Source of the DNA: Oscillospiraceae bacterium
Lineage (GTDB): Bacteria > Bacillota > Clostridia > Oscillospirales > JAAYXM01
DNA: 57,333 nt
Assembly: GCA_015068085.1 (NCBI GenBank)
Contig: SVLF01000011.1
Location: forward strand, 1-57,333
Direction: 5' to 3'
This document shows, piece after piece, positions 17,709-25,655 of the stretch (position 1 is its first letter; the number at the start of each line of letters is the position of its first letter). The notes below the pieces were generated by a model. The model was not told where the DNA came from and ran no database searches. It saw nothing but the letters and a program-made list of their open reading frames with translations. The translations under genes and the position numbers were made by a program.

Positions 17709-18173
17709 ATGATTACGGACAACATAAAAAACAGCGCAAGGTATTTCGGTTTGCACAAAGACTTGCAAACAGTTTTTGAAATATTTCGCGAGCTTCTTGA
17801 TGCCGCACCAAATCGAATTGAAGTTGAAAAAAACGGCATACGTTGCAATGGCTGGCGTGCTGTCTGCTCAGATTTTGAAACAGACGGTAGCCCCAAGGTG
17901 CTGGAAGCACACGAAAATGACATTGATGTTCATATGGTCTTGCACGGCGAAGAGGGAATGGCATTTGAACAGGCAGAAAATCTTGAGCCTATCTGTGAAT
18001 ATAACCCCGAAAAGGACTATATTCTTCTCAAGGGTGCATCGAACAAAGTTATTTTGCGTCCGGGCGATTTTGTGATTCTTTATCCGGGAGAGGCGCATCG
18101 CGCTGCATTAGATGCCGGTAATGGCGGTGAGGTTTTTCGTTGCAATGTCAGAATAAGAATAAAAGGTGAATGA
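17709..18173 (+). CDS. YhcH/YjgK/YiaL family protein (DUF386)
   Basis: A 154-residue cupin-like beta-sandwich protein of the family that includes E. coli YhcH (sialic acid operon), YiaL and EbgC. The conserved metal-binding pattern is visible: HENDIDVHMVLHGEE in the middle and ILYPGEAHRAA near the C-terminus. Members are thought to act as sugar anomerases or isomerases in acidic-sugar catabolism. AGAGG precedes the start and the next gene begins 4 bp after its stop, so the pair is tightly coupled. Its presence supports a sialic-acid or hexuronate type of pathway; the precise reaction is not known. Confidence 0.88.
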   Translation: MITDNIKNSARYFGLHKDLQTVFEIFRELLDAAPNRIEVEKNGIRCNGWRAVCSDFETDGSPKVLEAHENDIDVHMVLHGEEGMAFEQAENLEPICEYNPEKDYILLKGASNKVILRPGDFVILYPGEAHRAALDAGNGGEVFRCNVRIRIKGE

Positions 18174-18176
18174 GTA

Positions 18177-19094
18177 ATGGTTTCGTGTACTGAATTTATA
18201 CCTCTTTACAGTGAGTTGTTCAAATATCTTGAAGATATTGGTGGACACAATGAGGTCGTGCGTTACTGGGAGTATATTTCCGATACCTATGTTGCCGACC
18301 TTCTCGGTAAAGAGGTAGAGGGAAAAGGTCTTCACGGGTGCTGGGATTACTGGGCGAAGTCACTTAATGAAGAGGCTTGCGATTTCCGTATGGAACTTGA
18401 TGAAAAGAACGGCACCTTCAGTATTGATATGCGCTATTGCCCGTCTCGCGGGAGGCTTAATGCATATGATCATATGGAACCGTATCACGATTACTGCGGA
18501 CATTGTGCGCTTCTCTATGCTAGACAGCTCGAAAAGTTCAATATTAAAATGGAAGAGTTTGACGTTTCCCGAATTGATGAAGCAAAATGTGTTCTGAAAT
18601 TTAAGACAGAAACCAAAAAGAAAAATGGTGAAAAATTGCATATGGACAGGCACGCTGCAGATAATGAATATTTCCACCGTGATTTTCATATCAGCGCAAA
18701 ACGAGGCCTTGAATACGTCGGTGAGAAGTATGGTGATGACGCCGTAGCAGACTATTTAACCCGATTTGCAAAGGCGTATTATGCACCTCTTGCGGGAAGG
18801 GTGAAAAAAGACGGACTTGCGGCGCTTTGCGAACATATTGAAAGTACATATGAAGCGGAAAAAGCAAGCGGAAATGTAAAATGTAAGCTTTCTGAAAACG
18901 AGCTTTCTGTTTCGGTTTCGGAATGTCCGGGTGTGCGATACATAAGGCAAAGCGGTAATGATCCCACAAAATGGTATGTTGAGCTTACACGCACGGTAAA
19001 CAAAGCAATTGCGGATATGTGCGGGCTCTGTTTCGAGCTTCTTTCGTACAACGAAGAAGACGGTGCAACGGAGTACATATTTCGCAAGCTTTAA
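18177..19094 (+). CDS. Protein of unknown function, Cys/His-rich centre
   Basis: A 305-residue cytosolic protein I cannot assign. There is no signal peptide or membrane segment. It seems to have two halves: residues ~1-165 with RYCPSRGRL and MEPYHDYCGHCALLY, whose Cys and His could bind a metal, and ~170-305, containing a helical stretch (DAVADYLTRFAKAYYAPLAG) and a C-terminal CPGVRYIRQSGNDPTKWYVE segment. It begins 4 bp after the YhcH gene, so it is co-translated with it, and precedes the sugar-binding lipoprotein by 26 bp. The context suggests a role in sugar-acid catabolism or its control, but nothing in the sequence proves this. Confidence 0.75.
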   Translation: MVSCTEFIPLYSELFKYLEDIGGHNEVVRYWEYISDTYVADLLGKEVEGKGLHGCWDYWAKSLNEEACDFRMELDEKNGTFSIDMRYCPSRGRLNAYDHMEPYHDYCGHCALLYARQLEKFNIKMEEFDVSRIDEAKCVLKFKTETKKKNGEKLHMDRHAADNEYFHRDFHISAKRGLEYVGEKYGDDAVADYLTRFAKAYYAPLAGRVKKDGLAALCEHIESTYEAEKASGNVKCKLSENELSVSVSECPGVRYIRQSGNDPTKWYVELTRTVNKAIADMCGLCFELLSYNEEDGATEYIFRKL

Positions 19095-19120
19095 AATAAA
19101 AAAAGGAAGGAAAATTCAAA

Positions 19121-20677
19121 ATGAAAAAGAAATTGTTAGCGTTATCCCTTGCAGTAGTTATGTTGTTGTCCCTTGTCGCATGTGATGGAGGATACGGAGG
19201 TACTTCTGCCGGAAAAGCAGATTTTGAACCACTGACCAAAGAAGACGTAATACAAGTTTGTATCCGTTCGCATCCGAGCTGGCCGTACAGTGAAGGCTGG
19301 AAGGTATGGCAGTATATCGAGGAAGGCTGCGGCGCAACGCTTGATATACTTGCGATTCCTGAGTCGGAATATAGTACAAAGCTCACACTTATGTTTACAG
19401 ATGCAAAGACGGTTCCGGATGTTGCTGTGTTCAGTAATAAATCAGAACTGGATAAGTATTCTCGTCAAGGTGCGTTAATTGCGGTTGAGGATGTTGCAGA
19501 TTATATGCCAAATTTGTTGAGCTTTTATAATAGCCTTCCGGAAAGCGAATATGACCAAAAAGTAAATATGAACCGATCGGCAGATGGAAAGCTTTATAAG
19601 ATTGCGAATTTCGGACGTGAGAAAACGCAAAATGTCCGCGCGTGGCTTTATCGCAAGGATATTTTCGACAAATACGGTCTTTCGGCTCCGGAAACCTTTG
19701 ATGAGCTTTATGAAGTTTGCAAAAAGCTTAAGGAAATATATCCTGATTCCTATCCTTTTGCGGTTCGGTCAAAGCTTGCTAACCTGAATGTTTCCGGTTC
19801 TTCGTGGAAGCCGTATTGGGAAACGGCAACATACTATGATTACGATAACGAAAAATGGAGCTTTGGTGCAATTGAAGATACTATGCTTGATGTTCTCACG
19901 TTCTATAATAAGATGATAAATGAAAAACTCCTTATGTCAAACTTTATGAGCATTTCAAACTCAAACTGGCAGGAGATTATCACTACTGACCGCGGTTTTA
20001 TTATGCCGGAGTATCAGACCAGAATAGACTTTTTCAATTCTCTCTGTCGTGACAAAAATCCTGATTTCAACCTTACTGCTATGGTTCCGCCGGTAGCCGA
20101 TGCAGAAAAAGGCGTTGCAATGGTTAATAAATACAATTATGATCCATATGGTCTTGCGATGTGTAATTCTGAAGATGAAAAGCGAATTGCAAATGCCGCA
20201 AAGTATATGGACTGGCTTTATACCGACGAGGCGGTAGAGCTTGTTTCATGGGGTAAAGAGGGAGAAACCTTTGAAATAAAGGACGGAAAAAAGACATTTA
20301 TTCAGGATGAAGCAGGAACGCAGGTACAGACGCTTTATGGCTTTAATTCTTATGGCTCGTTCTCTAAAATCGATTCGGACTCTGTTCTTGTATCAGAATC
20401 TGAAGACATTGCGGCAACCCGTGATATGGTGCTCGAACATACAATGCCGTACTTCAATCCGGCAAGCTTTATTGCGTTCACTGACGAAGAAGCTGCTCGT
20501 ATTGACGAAATTGGAACGGGGATAAACACATACTATAACGAGAATGTAAATAAATTCATCATCGGACAAAAGCCTCTTTCAGAGTTTGACGCATTTGTAA
20601 ATGAATTACAAAGTATGGGAATTACTGAGATGCTGGAGATTTATACAACCGCATACAATCGCATGCTTGGAAAATAA
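19121..20677 (+). CDS. Extracellular solute-binding lipoprotein (ABC sugar transporter, family 1)
   Basis: A 518-residue lipoprotein: signal MKKKLLALSLAVVMLLSL followed by the lipobox LVAC, with lipidation at Cys21. The mature part has the bilobed binding-protein fold of the large LplA/YtcQ-type oligosaccharide binders (LYRKDIFDKYGLSAPETFDEL near residues 175-195, in two parts; later AAKYMDWLYTDEAVEL). It would capture glycan fragments released by the surface lyase. No permease or ATPase gene is adjacent, so it must borrow a transporter encoded elsewhere. It is placed between an unknown protein and a second DapA-like protein in the same rightward operon. Confidence 0.88.
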   Translation: MKKKLLALSLAVVMLLSLVACDGGYGGTSAGKADFEPLTKEDVIQVCIRSHPSWPYSEGWKVWQYIEEGCGATLDILAIPESEYSTKLTLMFTDAKTVPDVAVFSNKSELDKYSRQGALIAVEDVADYMPNLLSFYNSLPESEYDQKVNMNRSADGKLYKIANFGREKTQNVRAWLYRKDIFDKYGLSAPETFDELYEVCKKLKEIYPDSYPFAVRSKLANLNVSGSSWKPYWETATYYDYDNEKWSFGAIEDTMLDVLTFYNKMINEKLLMSNFMSISNSNWQEIITTDRGFIMPEYQTRIDFFNSLCRDKNPDFNLTAMVPPVADAEKGVAMVNKYNYDPYGLAMCNSEDEKRIANAAKYMDWLYTDEAVELVSWGKEGETFEIKDGKKTFIQDEAGTQVQTLYGFNSYGSFSKIDSDSVLVSESEDIAATRDMVLEHTMPYFNPASFIAFTDEEAARIDEIGTGINTYYNENVNKFIIGQKPLSEFDAFVNELQSMGITEMLEIYTTAYNRMLGK

Positions 20678-20700
20678 CAAAGAAAACGAGGTACAATTCT

Positions 20701-21615
20701 ATGAAAAACAAATATTATGATGTTTCTGCGGTGCGTGAAGCAATTCATGCAGCACCAGTTCCATCTATAAGCACTCCGTTTTTGAAAAATGGCGAAATTG
20801 ACTACAAATCCCTCGCAACATACACTGATTTTCTCGTAGAGTCAGGTGCAAAGGCACTTCTGCTTACGCCTGGGGACAGTCACTTTGCGGTTCTTGGTGA
20901 TGAAGAACAGCTTGAGGTAAACCGAGTCGTTGTTGATGCATGTAACCATCGGGCGATGGTCATTGGAGCTGCGGACAGAATGTATTATAACAGGATGGTT
21001 GAGTTTGCTGAAAAGTACCGTGATTTCGGTGGAGACCTTTTGATTCCGTTTGCTCCGGATTGGTGTAGCTACACGACTGATGACACGCTCGTTGAATACT
21101 ATAAGGCTTGCGGAAAGGTTGCACCGACAATGTTGCTATCGTGCAATTGCGGCGGACTTTCTAACCGCATTTATGACAGCGTAGGCCCGGAAAATGGTAT
21201 CGTTGCCGTAAAGGATGATAAGGCTCTTCCGTACGGAACAAAGGCGCTTCCGCATATCAGAGATAAGATGGCATATCTCTCCGGTGGAAGAATGGAAACA
21301 TTCCTCTATTATGCGCCTTACGGTGCTGATGGTTATCTTGCTGTATTTGCGCGTGCGTTTCCGGACGTTGACAAAAGGTTTTGGTCAGCATACAACAATG
21401 GGGATCTTGCCGGTGCAGTAAAGATTATTGAGGATTACGAAATTGCGTTCTTCGATTGGTGCAGCGCCAACGGCGTTCACTGGGATTCCGGTATCCGCGG
21501 AATGATTGAGATCGCAGGTCTTGCACCGAGATATACAAGACATCCGTTTACGCATATCACAGATGAGCAAATTGAGAAGCTTCGTCAGTTCCTTAAAGAG
21601 AAGAAAGTGATCTGA
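20701..21615 (+). CDS. Divergent dihydrodipicolinate synthase family protein
   Basis: A 304-residue member of the DapA/NanA superfamily, starting 23 bp after the solute-binding protein. The N-terminus (PVPSISTPFLKNGEIDYKSL) and the Schiff-base lysine in GIVAVKDD are recognisable, but the usual YN-x-P tyrosine motif is replaced by MLLSCNCGG and the GTTGE loop by LTPGDSH. It may catalyse a different lyase or dehydratase reaction, or a proton-relay residue may come from elsewhere. C-terminal YTRHPFTHITDEQIEKL is typical of the superfamily. Substrate unknown; the context points to a sugar acid. Confidence 0.8.
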   Translation: MKNKYYDVSAVREAIHAAPVPSISTPFLKNGEIDYKSLATYTDFLVESGAKALLLTPGDSHFAVLGDEEQLEVNRVVVDACNHRAMVIGAADRMYYNRMVEFAEKYRDFGGDLLIPFAPDWCSYTTDDTLVEYYKACGKVAPTMLLSCNCGGLSNRIYDSVGPENGIVAVKDDKALPYGTKALPHIRDKMAYLSGGRMETFLYYAPYGADGYLAVFARAFPDVDKRFWSAYNNGDLAGAVKIIEDYEIAFFDWCSANGVHWDSGIRGMIEIAGLAPRYTRHPFTHITDEQIEKLRQFLKEKKVI

Positions 21616-21622
21616 TGATAAA

Positions 21623-21664
21623 AAAGAGTGGGAATATATTATGTGTGTTATATTTCCACTCTTT
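21623..21664 (+). terminator. Terminator/attenuator after the second DapA-like gene
   Basis: A 16-bp arm pair (AAAGAGTGGGAATATA / TATATTTCCACTCTTT, one G-T pair) around a 10-base loop, followed by an AT-rich tail; it probably ends most of the operon started at 8337. Confidence 0.7.
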
Positions 21665-21693
21665 ATATCTATACTGAAGAAAGGTGAATAAAA

Positions 21694-22857
21694 ATGAAAA
21701 AAGCAGTAATTGGAATTATTGGATGCGGAAATATCGCGCGTGATGTGCATTTGAAGAACGCTTTTTCAAATCCAAGAATAAGAGTGAAATGGTGTTGTGA
21801 TCTTGATGATAATAACCTCAAATTTGTTCAGGATAATTATACCCCGGAAAACACAACCAAAGATTACAAAGAAGTATTGGCGGACGATGAGGTGCAGGGC
21901 GTACTCATTCTTACGGTGCATAATGTCCGTGAAGAACTTATCCGTGCCGCTGCAGAAGCAGAAAAGGCGATTTTTGTTGAGAAACCTATGAGTTTAAATC
22001 CACGCGAGTCATATGATATTATGAAAATAATAAAGACGTACGGTGTCAAATTCGTTGTCGGCTTTAACAGAAGATGTGCGCCCATCGTCGAGGATGCAAA
22101 GGCAATTTTAGAAGACCAAAAGAAAAATCCGAAGGATGCTCCGTGGCGGTATAAAAGATATGGAAATACTGTCCATCTTAAAGAAGAGGACGCTACTATG
22201 GTTCTGATGCGAATTAATGACGATAGCGCGTCATTTAAGAAATACGCCTTCGATGAGTTTGTCGGTCAGGGTTCAATAATAGGTGAGTTCTGCCATTTTT
22301 TCGACCTTGCTTGTTACCTCATCGGTAAAGAACCGATAAAGATATATACTGAAGGCTGGGCAAGAACGAACGCATCTGTAACTATTCTTTTCGAGGATCA
22401 ATCCATATGCACGATTTTTGATGCTTCAAACGGAAGTTTTGACCATCCAAAGGAACTGTTTGAGATATACTATGGCGGAGTTTCGATGCAGATGGATCAC
22501 TTCCTGCAGCTTCGTGTCGGTGGCAGAGAGGATATCTATAAGAAAAATTATGATTTTATGGAAGATCCGTATCCGGATATATGCGATGGAGAGGGAACAA
22601 ATCTTTACATAAACAAGATGCGTGAACGCAACCGCAGGAATACGGACTCAACCGTGCTTGCGCGCTCTGAGGTAAACAAAGGTCATTGCAATATGTTGGA
22701 TCGATTCGTTGATTGCATTCTTCTTGATGCTCCGTCACCTTGCGATGAACTTGATGGTGCGCGTGCTACACTTATGTGCTTAAAGGCGCGTGAATCGGCG
22801 CGTCTCGGGCTTCCGGTGAAGATCAGCATTGATGAATACGATTATGTAATTTCGTAA
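21694..22857 (+). CDS. Gfo/Idh/MocA family oxidoreductase
   Basis: A 387-residue NAD(P)-dependent sugar oxidoreductase. The Rossmann motif GIIGCGNIARDVH is at residues ~6-18, the EKP motif (FVEKPMSLNP) near 95, and NRRCAPI follows. Members oxidise or reduce sugars, inositols, deoxy sugar acids or N-acetyl-hexosamines. AAGGTG precedes the ATG. The stop codon overlaps the region of the next start (TAATGA), so it is coupled to the SGNH hydrolase gene. It follows a hairpin and may be transcribed by read-through from the upstream operon. Confidence 0.9.
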   Translation: MKKAVIGIIGCGNIARDVHLKNAFSNPRIRVKWCCDLDDNNLKFVQDNYTPENTTKDYKEVLADDEVQGVLILTVHNVREELIRAAAEAEKAIFVEKPMSLNPRESYDIMKIIKTYGVKFVVGFNRRCAPIVEDAKAILEDQKKNPKDAPWRYKRYGNTVHLKEEDATMVLMRINDDSASFKKYAFDEFVGQGSIIGEFCHFFDLACYLIGKEPIKIYTEGWARTNASVTILFEDQSICTIFDASNGSFDHPKELFEIYYGGVSMQMDHFLQLRVGGREDIYKKNYDFMEDPYPDICDGEGTNLYINKMRERNRRNTDSTVLARSEVNKGHCNMLDRFVDCILLDAPSPCDELDGARATLMCLKARESARLGLPVKISIDEYDYVIS

Positions 22858-22877
22858 TGAGAAAGGTGATGTTTGAA

Positions 22878-23525
22878 ATGTCGAAGACAATTCTTTTTAT
22901 GGGCAATTCTATTACCGATTGCAATCGCGACCGTGAAGATATAATGTCGTTGGGAAACGGATATGCGGCATTTACGGCAGGGAGTCTCGCGGCAAAATAT
23001 CCGGGAGAATATTCTTTTATAAACCGTGGAATTGCAGGAAATCGTGTTTGCGATTTGGTTTCGAGAATGAACAGCGACATTATTGCTCACCAACCTGATT
23101 ATATGAGTATACAGACGGGTGCGAATGACGTGTCTCAGGATTATATGGCTGATAAATTAAGAAGTGAAAGATATGAAAAGCTTTACAGTCTCTTGGTTGA
23201 AGAGAGTTTAAGTGAACTTCCGGAGCTTAAAATAATGATTTTTACGCCTTTTATCGTACCTCACGCACAGCTTGAAAAAACATATGAAAACATTTCTCAT
23301 TTTAGTGTTAATAGTCTTTGTGAAGCTATGAGTGAATATGTAGAAGCGACGGAAAGGGTGGCAAGAAAATTTGATCTTCCGTGCGTTAATCTCCAAAAGG
23401 TGTTTGATGAAGAACTGAAAAACGCATCGGCAGAATACTGGTCGCGTGATGGATATCATCCGACTGCTATGGGGCATGGTATTATTGCTCGCGAGTGGCA
23501 GAAGCTGTTTGAAAAAGTTAAATAA
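22878..23525 (+). CDS. SGNH/GDSL-family esterase or lipase
   Basis: A ~215-residue cytosolic SGNH hydrolase. All four blocks are visible: catalytic Ser in GNSITD, Gly in GIAGNR, Asn in TGANDV and the Asp-His pair in DGYHPTAMGH. Enzymes like this often remove acetyl groups from sugars, which fits its place after a Gfo/Idh oxidoreductase. The start is uncertain: in-frame ATGs lie at 22857 (overlapping the previous stop, no Shine-Dalgarno), 22869 and 22878. I prefer 22878, since AAAGG lies 11 bases upstream and the family starts close to the first strand (KTILFMGNS). There is no signal peptide. Confidence 0.88.
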   Translation: MSKTILFMGNSITDCNRDREDIMSLGNGYAAFTAGSLAAKYPGEYSFINRGIAGNRVCDLVSRMNSDIIAHQPDYMSIQTGANDVSQDYMADKLRSERYEKLYSLLVEESLSELPELKIMIFTPFIVPHAQLEKTYENISHFSVNSLCEAMSEYVEATERVARKFDLPCVNLQKVFDEELKNASAEYWSRDGYHPTAMGHGIIAREWQKLFEKVK

Positions 23526-23564
23526 TTTATCATTTCAGTGAAAATAGATATGTCGCATTAACAA

Positions 23565-23604
23565 AGAATCGGGTTTTGAGGCAAAAGCCTCAAAACCCGA
23601 TTCT
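23565..23604. terminator. Bidirectional terminator between SGNH hydrolase and sigE
   Basis: A perfect 18-bp stem from AGAATCGGGTTTTGAGGC with an AAAA loop, between converging genes. It lacks a clear T run but is very stable. Confidence 0.75.
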
Positions 23605-23606
23605 CA

Positions 23607-24314
23607 TCATAACAACTTCAATATTTCATTTTTCAGATGTGCGATAATTCTTTTTTCAAGGCGCGATATGTAAGATTGAGATATGCCCAGTGCATCCGCG
23701 ACCTCTTTCTGCGTTTTTTCTCGTTCTCCGAAAAGTCCGAAGCGCATTTTGATTATAATTCTTTCTTTTTCGGAAAGTGTATCTAAAGCATTTAAGAGAA
23801 GCTGGCGGTCTGTTTCGTCTTCAATGGGACGCATAACGCTGTCAGGCTCGGTCCCGAGAATATCCGATAGCAAAAGCTCGTTTCCGTCCCAATCCGTATT
23901 AAGTGGCTCGTCAAAGGATATTTCTGTTTTTTGTGAGGCTGTTTTGCGCAGAAACATCAGAATTTCATTTTCAATACAGCGCGAAGCATATGTAGCGAGC
24001 TTTATTTTCTTTTCGGGTTTATATGTGTTTATCGCTTTGATAAGACCTATTGTTCCGATTGAGACAAGATCCTCAATGCCTATACCTGTGTTTTCAAATC
24101 TTCGCGCAATGTATACAACAAGCCGAAGGTTGTGTTCGGTAAGAGTTTTTCTTACATTTTCAGAGTCTGTTTCAAGTCTTGCCATAAGATATTCCTCTTC
24201 TTCGGCAGAAAGAGGTGGCGGAAGAGTTTCGCTGCCACACACATACATAACGGCTGAAGGAGAAATGAACCCGAGTTTTGTTAAAAACTTGTAAAGTGTA
24301 ATGCGAAAATTCAT
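23607..24314 (-). CDS. sigE: Pro-sigma-E, sporulation sigma factor
   Basis: Mother-cell-specific early sporulation sigma factor, 235 residues. The pro-region ([16 protein letters not shown]) precedes the typical [11 protein letters not shown] boundary. Region 2 is [16 protein letters not shown] and [17 protein letters not shown]; region 4 is the helix-turn-helix [20 protein letters not shown]. It is made inactive and processed by SpoIIGA, which is encoded 15 bp upstream in the same operon. GGAGG lies 10 bases before the start. In many Clostridia sigG follows directly; here the next gene is a convergent SGNH hydrolase, so sigG is elsewhere. Confidence 0.96.
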   Translation of the reverse strand: MNFRITLYKFLTKLGFISPSAVMYVCGSETLPPPLSAEEEEYLMARLETDSENVRKTLTEHNLRLVVYIARRFENTGIGIEDLVSIGTIGLIKAINTYKPEKKIKLATYASRCIENEILMFLRKTASQKTEISFDEPLNTDWDGNELLLSDILGTEPDSVMRPIEDETDRQLLLNALDTLSEKERIIIKMRFGLFGEREKTQKEVADALGISQSYISRLEKRIIAHLKNEILKLL

Positions 24315-24329
24315 GCTTTTGGAAACCTC

Positions 24330-25175
24330 CTAAATTATTGCAGAATATGCCCCGTCGCTTGATATACGATGAGGGGAGAATCCGATAAGCGCTCCGGGGA
24401 GCGTTCTTCCGTCGAGAAGAACACGTTTGGGATGATACGTGAGCATAAGTGAAAAATCCGCTTCAATTGTTTGATAAGGAACGAGACCGAATTTGCCGAA
24501 TTCTGTGAGCTTATCAAGCAGTAGCGGGAAATTCTCCGGGAGAATATGATCCATAATTCTTATTACATTTTCAGGCAGTATTTCCCGGAGGGTGACATAA
24601 TCGGAGATAATTATGTTTGCATTGCTGCCGGGAGCACGAAGAGAATTTCCGGTATCGTGCAATGCAGTAACAGTTATGCTTTTATTTTCAGAACAAATTG
24701 TGACGGTGCTGAATTTTCTGTCTGTACGGGCTGTTCCGCGGCGAAAAACAAGCAATAAAAGAATATAGGTAAGGGAAGAAATGATAATAAGAGCAGAAGC
24801 TGATAAATGTATGTAATAAAAGCCGTGATGCATCTCGAAAAGACCGCCGCTTCCAAAATGCGTTACAGCAAATACCGCACCTCCGAAGATAAACGAAATT
24901 GCCAGAAACAAGAAAGTGTTTTTAATAATATTGCGGAAGCCAAACGAAGTGAAAACCATAAGGCAGGAGATAAAAAGCTTCACCGGCAAGGATGTACAAA
25001 AGGGGAAAGCGGGGAGGAAAACGGTAAATCCATATAATGCACCGACGGCAGCGGCGAGAAAAAGTTTCCATCTGCAGATGTAGCGTGCGCTTATATATCC
25101 GGATGTGAATAAAATAAGGTAATTTATAATAAAATTGATAAGAAAGAAAACATCGGCATAAATTGTTTTTACCAC
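24330..25175 (-). CDS. spoIIGA: Sigma-E processing peptidase SpoIIGA
   Basis: Membrane-bound aspartic protease that removes the sigma-E pro-sequence in the mother cell after a forespore signal (SpoIIR). The 281-residue protein has about five N-terminal membrane helices (starting VKTIYADVFFLINFIINYLI) followed by a cytoplasmic protease domain with the active-site motif ALHDTGNSL and the late LLDGRTLPGALIGFSP. GAGGTGAG lies close to the ATG. It is first in the spoIIGA-sigE operon. A likely Spo0A box lies 63 bp upstream. Confidence 0.93.
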   Translation of the reverse strand: MVKTIYADVFFLINFIINYLILFTSGYISARYICRWKLFLAAAVGALYGFTVFLPAFPFCTSLPVKLFISCLMVFTSFGFRNIIKNTFLFLAISFIFGGAVFAVTHFGSGGLFEMHHGFYYIHLSASALIIISSLTYILLLLVFRRGTARTDRKFSTVTICSENKSITVTALHDTGNSLRAPGSNANIIISDYVTLREILPENVIRIMDHILPENFPLLLDKLTEFGKFGLVPYQTIEADFSLMLTYHPKRVLLDGRTLPGALIGFSPHRISSDGAYSAII

Positions 25176-25237
25176 ATGAAACTCACCTCACAGTATTATT
25201 TTATCGCATACCGTGCGTAAAAATTGTCTAAAGCTGA

Positions 25238-25244
25238 TGTCGAA
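25238..25244. promoter_or_regulatory. Putative Spo0A (0A) box upstream of spoIIGA
   Basis: TGTCGAA on the plus strand matches the 0A-box consensus TGNCGAA. On the minus strand the box precedes a GATAAAAT sequence that could be a -10, consistent with Spo0A~P activation of spoIIGA. A single seven-base match can arise by chance. Confidence 0.5.
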
Positions 25245-25265
25245 AAAGAAACAGGAGAGCTTGTT

Positions 25266-25631
25266 ATGCGTGGAAAGGAAAAATATATTATAGCAGTCCT
25301 TTGTGTTGCTCTTTTATCGTGCGTGCTGTTTATCGCTTACGCTTTGCAGCCAAAACGGCAGGAAAAGCAACCTGATGTGGAAATTTCAATGCGGATTTCA
25401 AAAGACAGCTTTGTATCGCTGCTTGAAGACAAGGGTGTTAAGCTTTATGGAAAATCACTTATGGCGGTATCGCTGTTTCCTGATACACTCACGCTTGTTT
25501 TTGATATGAAAGCAGCAGAAAAAGGAACACTTTCCGAGATCAGGATAAACGGCAAAAAGGTGCCACATGAAATTTTATTGGATATATGTGAAAATTACCT
25601 TGATTTTAGTTGCGATTTAGTCTATAATTAG
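25266..25631 (+). CDS. Small membrane-anchored protein of unknown function
   Basis: A 121-residue protein with one N-terminal membrane helix (residues ~5-27, IIAVLCVALLSCVLFIAYAL) and an extracytoplasmic or lumenal domain of about 90 residues (MRISKDSFVSLLEDKGVKLYG). I do not recognise the family. The frame is open from a TTG at 25224, but AGGAGAG lies 6 bases before the ATG at 25266. It diverges from spoIIGA and precedes the aconitase-like gene by 24 bp, so it may be co-transcribed with that gene. Confidence 0.65.
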   Translation: MRGKEKYIIAVLCVALLSCVLFIAYALQPKRQEKQPDVEISMRISKDSFVSLLEDKGVKLYGKSLMAVSLFPDTLTLVFDMKAAEKGTLSEIRINGKKVPHEILLDICENYLDFSCDLVYN

Positions 25632-25655
25632 ATAGATAAGAAAGGATGTTTTAAG

